Source of the DNA: Gonatopus flavifemur
Lineage: Eukaryota > Arthropoda > Insecta > Hymenoptera > Dryinidae
Reading direction: 5' to 3'
NCBI GenBank assembly: GCA_018340375.1
Contig: JAFFJZ010000002.1
Location: 49,186,001-49,250,000 of the forward strand
Length of the DNA stretch: 64,000 nt
Shown here: piece after piece, positions 60,800 through 64,000 of the stretch
Position numbering within the stretch: the first letter of the stretch is position 1
Layout of the letters: each line of letters begins with the position of its first letter
The notes under the pieces: model-generated
Databases searched by the model: none
Seen by the model: the letters and a program-made list of their open reading frames with translations, nothing else
Told to the model about the DNA's origin: nothing
Translations under genes and position numbers: made by a program

Positions 60800-62549
60800 G
60801 TATTGATGATACCATTGTTATCGGATCTTATTCAACTCCACGTGTTGAACACGAAAATATTTGATCTATCGGTAATAGGTATTTTGAATATCGATGAGAC
60901 TGAATTATGAGGGAGAAAGGTGCCAGCTTCCGTGAATTTAATACAAATATATAAATATTATTCTTAATATCAAAATATTGTACTTCTTTTGATATCTTCT
61001 GGATTATTTACACGACTTACGGAGGAAAGAAATTACTTCCCACAACAATTAATGAAAACAGTTGGTTATTTCTGCTTGGATCTTCCGTGAAGATTATCAG
61101 ATGGTCGGGGTGGCTATTATCTTTTGCGTTTGCGAGAAACACATAATTGATTGGAGATGCAAAGTTTAGGTTCGTTCACAAATACAGACCAATGTAAAAC
61201 AGAGAGAGAGAGAGAGAGAGAGTTCAAAAATAACCGTCGTAAGACTCAATGGATCGAATCATGTAATTCTCCGACATCCACTATACTCGCCTGACTCATC
61301 TGCAATGGATTAGCTCTTTTTTCGACACCTTAATTACTTCTTGAGAAGAAAAAATTTCAAAAACAGAAACAGATCAAACCAGCTACCAAGCGTGACATCA
61401 ATTATAAATATTTATCGTTTGTGTACATATTTATTTTGGTGACTACTATTCCAAGGTTTGTCGGATGAGATTCAATTCAACATTCGTTGAGCATAAATTC
61501 GAAGGAATGTAAAAATTAATGGTGTATAAAGGGGAAAATGTTTGGATATGAATTTAGATATCAGGGATTCAGACTTCTGCGAGGGTTATCTGTTTTCTCA
61601 AACTTCCTTTAATACCAGGGGGATATTTGCGGTGTTTCCAAATCAGAAGGGTTGTGGTACTTGTTCGATGTAATTAAGGAATCGTTGATCTTCGCGGAAG
61701 ATGTACATAAAATCGTGCTAATACTCTATGAAGTTCAATTATAATAAATTCTTCTGAACCAAAACTAATTCAGTGATTACTCTTAAAATCTCATTGATTC
61801 ATCGATTGAGAAATTGTTTTCTGTCGAAGATAACCGAAGACAGTGAATTGTCTGTTACATAAAGAGATCAGTTCCTCTGTTACCAACAACCTTGTGAAAA
61901 CGTGAATAGATCTATATCACAGATAAACCTCTTTGGATGTATAGTTATCTGTTTTATTTCATTTGAGGTATTAAGATCGCTCTAAGATTTTACAGGTATA
62001 ATAAGTAGAATTCTGATTAGATATTTTTTATTCTCTTATTATCACTTCTCTTTTCTCTGTGGACTTTCCTAATGGCATAATATCGGTACGGATATGCAAC
62101 AACGTGACCTGAGAAATATTTTTTTTCCACCTCAATGAGACGCTTTTGGTACTCCTTCGCAGATTAAGCGGAGAATATATTTACATGAATTTTCCTACCA
62201 AGATTAATCTCTTGAGAGAAGGAAATTGTTGCAAATTATTGAAAGAACGCTCTCAATAATTTTCCACAATGTGCGATGGTAGCTTATTTGAGTGCAACTC
62301 TTTCTTATCAAGGAAATCTTGTGTAGATCAGAAAATTCCAAATTAAAATCTTGAAGGATACCTTAGATGCATGGCAAGATTGGACATTTTTATGTAATTT
62401 TCAGTTATGATACAGGAAAATTGATGAAATAATTCGTATGATGACAAGTTATACAACACTTCAGGTTTCATCTTGCTGCAAAATTTGTGTTATGAAATCA
62501 AATTGTTGACAATCAACGAGGTTGCATCTTTGCAAAAAAAACTGGAGGA
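60800..62549. other. AT-rich sequence with a GA microsatellite
   Basis: A (GA) repeat at 61,201-61,222. No exon, palindrome or RNA gene recognised. Confidence 0.4.
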
Positions 62550-63010
62550 TTATTTTTCTGATCTGATCTGATTTGGTGCTCGGATCTCCGTAGTTTGTTT
62601 GGAAGGAAATGCTTTTGATTCTAAATCATCTTCGATATCGATTATAGCCAATGCTAACTGATCTCGTTCAGAAAGAACTGATACCACCGCCATCTCGAAG
62701 GAATCTAGCTGAAAATCTGACGGCGAGCTTGCGAAATTATTGGAATAATTTGACAGAGATCTTGGGACTTACAGGACATTGACAAAAAGTGTAACATCGC
62801 ATAAGATTTAAAATTGAGAGCGAAGTAAGAATCGTTGATAGTTATCATTCGGTTGATCAATAGAGAAGGAATGCAAGTGCAAGGAAGCACCATTGAAGTT
62901 CAGATCATCCATATCTGATTTTGGCTGGGAGTTTGAAAGGTCTTCAACATCTTCTCTTAAATGACTTTGTCAGGCGTTCATGAAGCTGATTAAACTGGCT
63001 CAAGGAACTA
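62550..63010 (-). pseudogene. Unrecognised coding-like remnant
   Basis: A minus-strand frame ending at TAA 62,550 reads SSPSDFQLDSFEMAVVSVLS then ERDQLALAIIDIEDDLES, protein-like and helix-prone. Just upstream, in other frames of the same strand, are QFNQLHERLTKSF and SQPKSDMDDLNFNGASLHL, each ended by stops. Either this is a decayed coding sequence with frame changes or a 3' exon (acceptor TTTTCAG at 62,709) after an odd 64-bp intron with donor CCT|GTAAGT. Family unknown. Confidence 0.35.
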
Positions 63011-63492
63011 TTCCATTGTTTACAGCGATGATGACAAATATACGAACAATGAATCAAGTGAATTGAATATTGTTTTTCGAGTGCATCACATATTTATTGA
63101 ACATTCGAATTATTCACCAGAATAATAGGATAAAATGACAGGATGACGGTACAAGTATTTTTCTTGATTGAGTATTTTACGTGTAGATTTCAACGTTAAT
63201 CTCCTGAATTAACGTTGAAGCATACACAGGATGTTTGATTGTGTATCCCACGTGTACCATTTATCGACCTCAACTTCAGTTCAAGAGGATATACCGTGTG
63301 TACTTCGTAAAACTGTCACATAGACCAATGATGGAATATCGACTATCTTTCCCCTTTTCAGTGGAAAAAGCAGTATACACATGGTGTATACCTCATTTCC
63401 TACATATGTCATGTCCCTACATTCAAAATCGTCGAAATATTGTTTATTTCAAATGACTTCTCTCCTGTTTTCTTTATGAAAGAAAAATGATC

Positions 63493-63575
63493 GAAATAAA
63501 TCTCACCCGACCGGGAATTCAACCCTGGTGAGAATATACGCTCGTAGTAAGCGCACTCGAAGTTGACCAGAAACG
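63493..63575 (-). repeat. tRNA-like segment, minus strand
   Basis: On the minus strand CAGGGTTGAATTCCCGG resembles a T arm with a seven-base loop and a CGCT..AGCG hairpin precedes it. The anticodon loop lacks the expected U33, so a pseudogene or tRNA-derived SINE is likelier. Confidence 0.3.
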
Positions 63576-63669
63576 TGAAAAGGTTCCAATCTTCCCTCGC
63601 CGGAGTGTATAATAATTGCTTGTTGTAGAGTATTGAAATTATACGTTATCAATCCGCTTTCACAGCATT

Positions 63670-63735
63670 CTATGGCTGAATAGGTAAGACGCTGGATTGC
63701 AATGATGAAAATCATGGGTTCGAATCTCGCCAAGT
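63670..63735 (+). repeat. tRNA-like segment, plus strand
   Basis: AATAGGTAAGACGCTGG (A-box-like) and GGGTTCGAATCTC (B-box-like) are spaced as in a tRNA with a long variable arm (ATGAT..ATCAT). The acceptor stem does not pair, so it is probably a tRNA-derived repeat. Confidence 0.35.
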
Positions 63736-64000
63736 GGTTAAAATTTTTATCCTCTCATATTGTTCATACTCCTCATGGAGCGTTGATTTTTACACACTTC
63801 TTTTGTTCCAAACTTCGCTTGGAGTACTCTTCGAAACCGTTCCATTTACTCTTTGTTCACTTTTCATTAACGTTTCTGTTACGCTCCATCATACTTTTCG
63901 TCTGCGCTTCATTTCGGTTTCCATTTTCACCAGGAAATCGAACGCCGGGTTAACTCGATTGAATTTCTAAGCTGGTATTTTTGCATTGTAAATTCACAGT

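Noticed and set aside
63670..63735. Functional tRNA gene
   Set aside because: A- and B-box-like sequences exist but acceptor and anticodon arms do not pair as required.

Overview
This is a strongly AT-rich window of an insect nuclear genome. Short introns with GT..AG ends, a mariner transposase remnant, many small inverted-repeat transposons and arthropod-type core promoter motifs all fit. The gene content and transposon load suggest Hymenoptera (a parasitoid wasp or sawfly), but that is inference. No bacterial, plasmid or CRISPR features are seen.

Genes lie mainly in the first 23 kb. A three-exon minus-strand gene (5,984-6,554) encodes an 82-residue IER3IP1/Yos1 homologue of the early secretory pathway. 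It is head to head with an uninterrupted plus-strand gene (7,222-8,166) for ATP-dependent NAD(P)HX dehydratase, a metabolite-repair enzyme; 667 bp separate the two start codons. A minus-strand SLC12 cation-chloride cotransporter of the NKCC/NCC branch follows. I could assemble 18 coding exons (10,770-22,801) with consistent splice phases into a 1,012-residue protein. Its first coding exon begins at a splice acceptor, so the promoter lies further right; core-promoter-like sites at about 60,686 and 44,136 (both minus strand) are candidates. These three are unrelated housekeeping/transport genes, not one pathway.

From 23 kb to 64 kb there is no convincing intact gene. Either this is intergenic DNA or much of it is the first intron of the cotransporter gene. 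It is filled with short non-autonomous transposons: about 50 elements or arms are recognisable in the whole window. Two terminal types dominate. One begins CCC and ends GGG, the other begins CACNG(A/N)G-AAAAA and ends with the complement. In most, both ends were located and the flanking 2 bp are duplicated. The CCC type has unconstrained 2-bp duplications; the CAC type has only TA, CA or TG where the match is exact. Many interiors are not remnants of genes but iterations of one short, often self-complementary motif that differs from element to element. At least five elements are inserted inside others, including one inside the mariner transposase.

The right end (62.5-63.0 kb, minus strand) has an unrecognised coding-like remnant, and the last 500 bp carry two tRNA-like segments.
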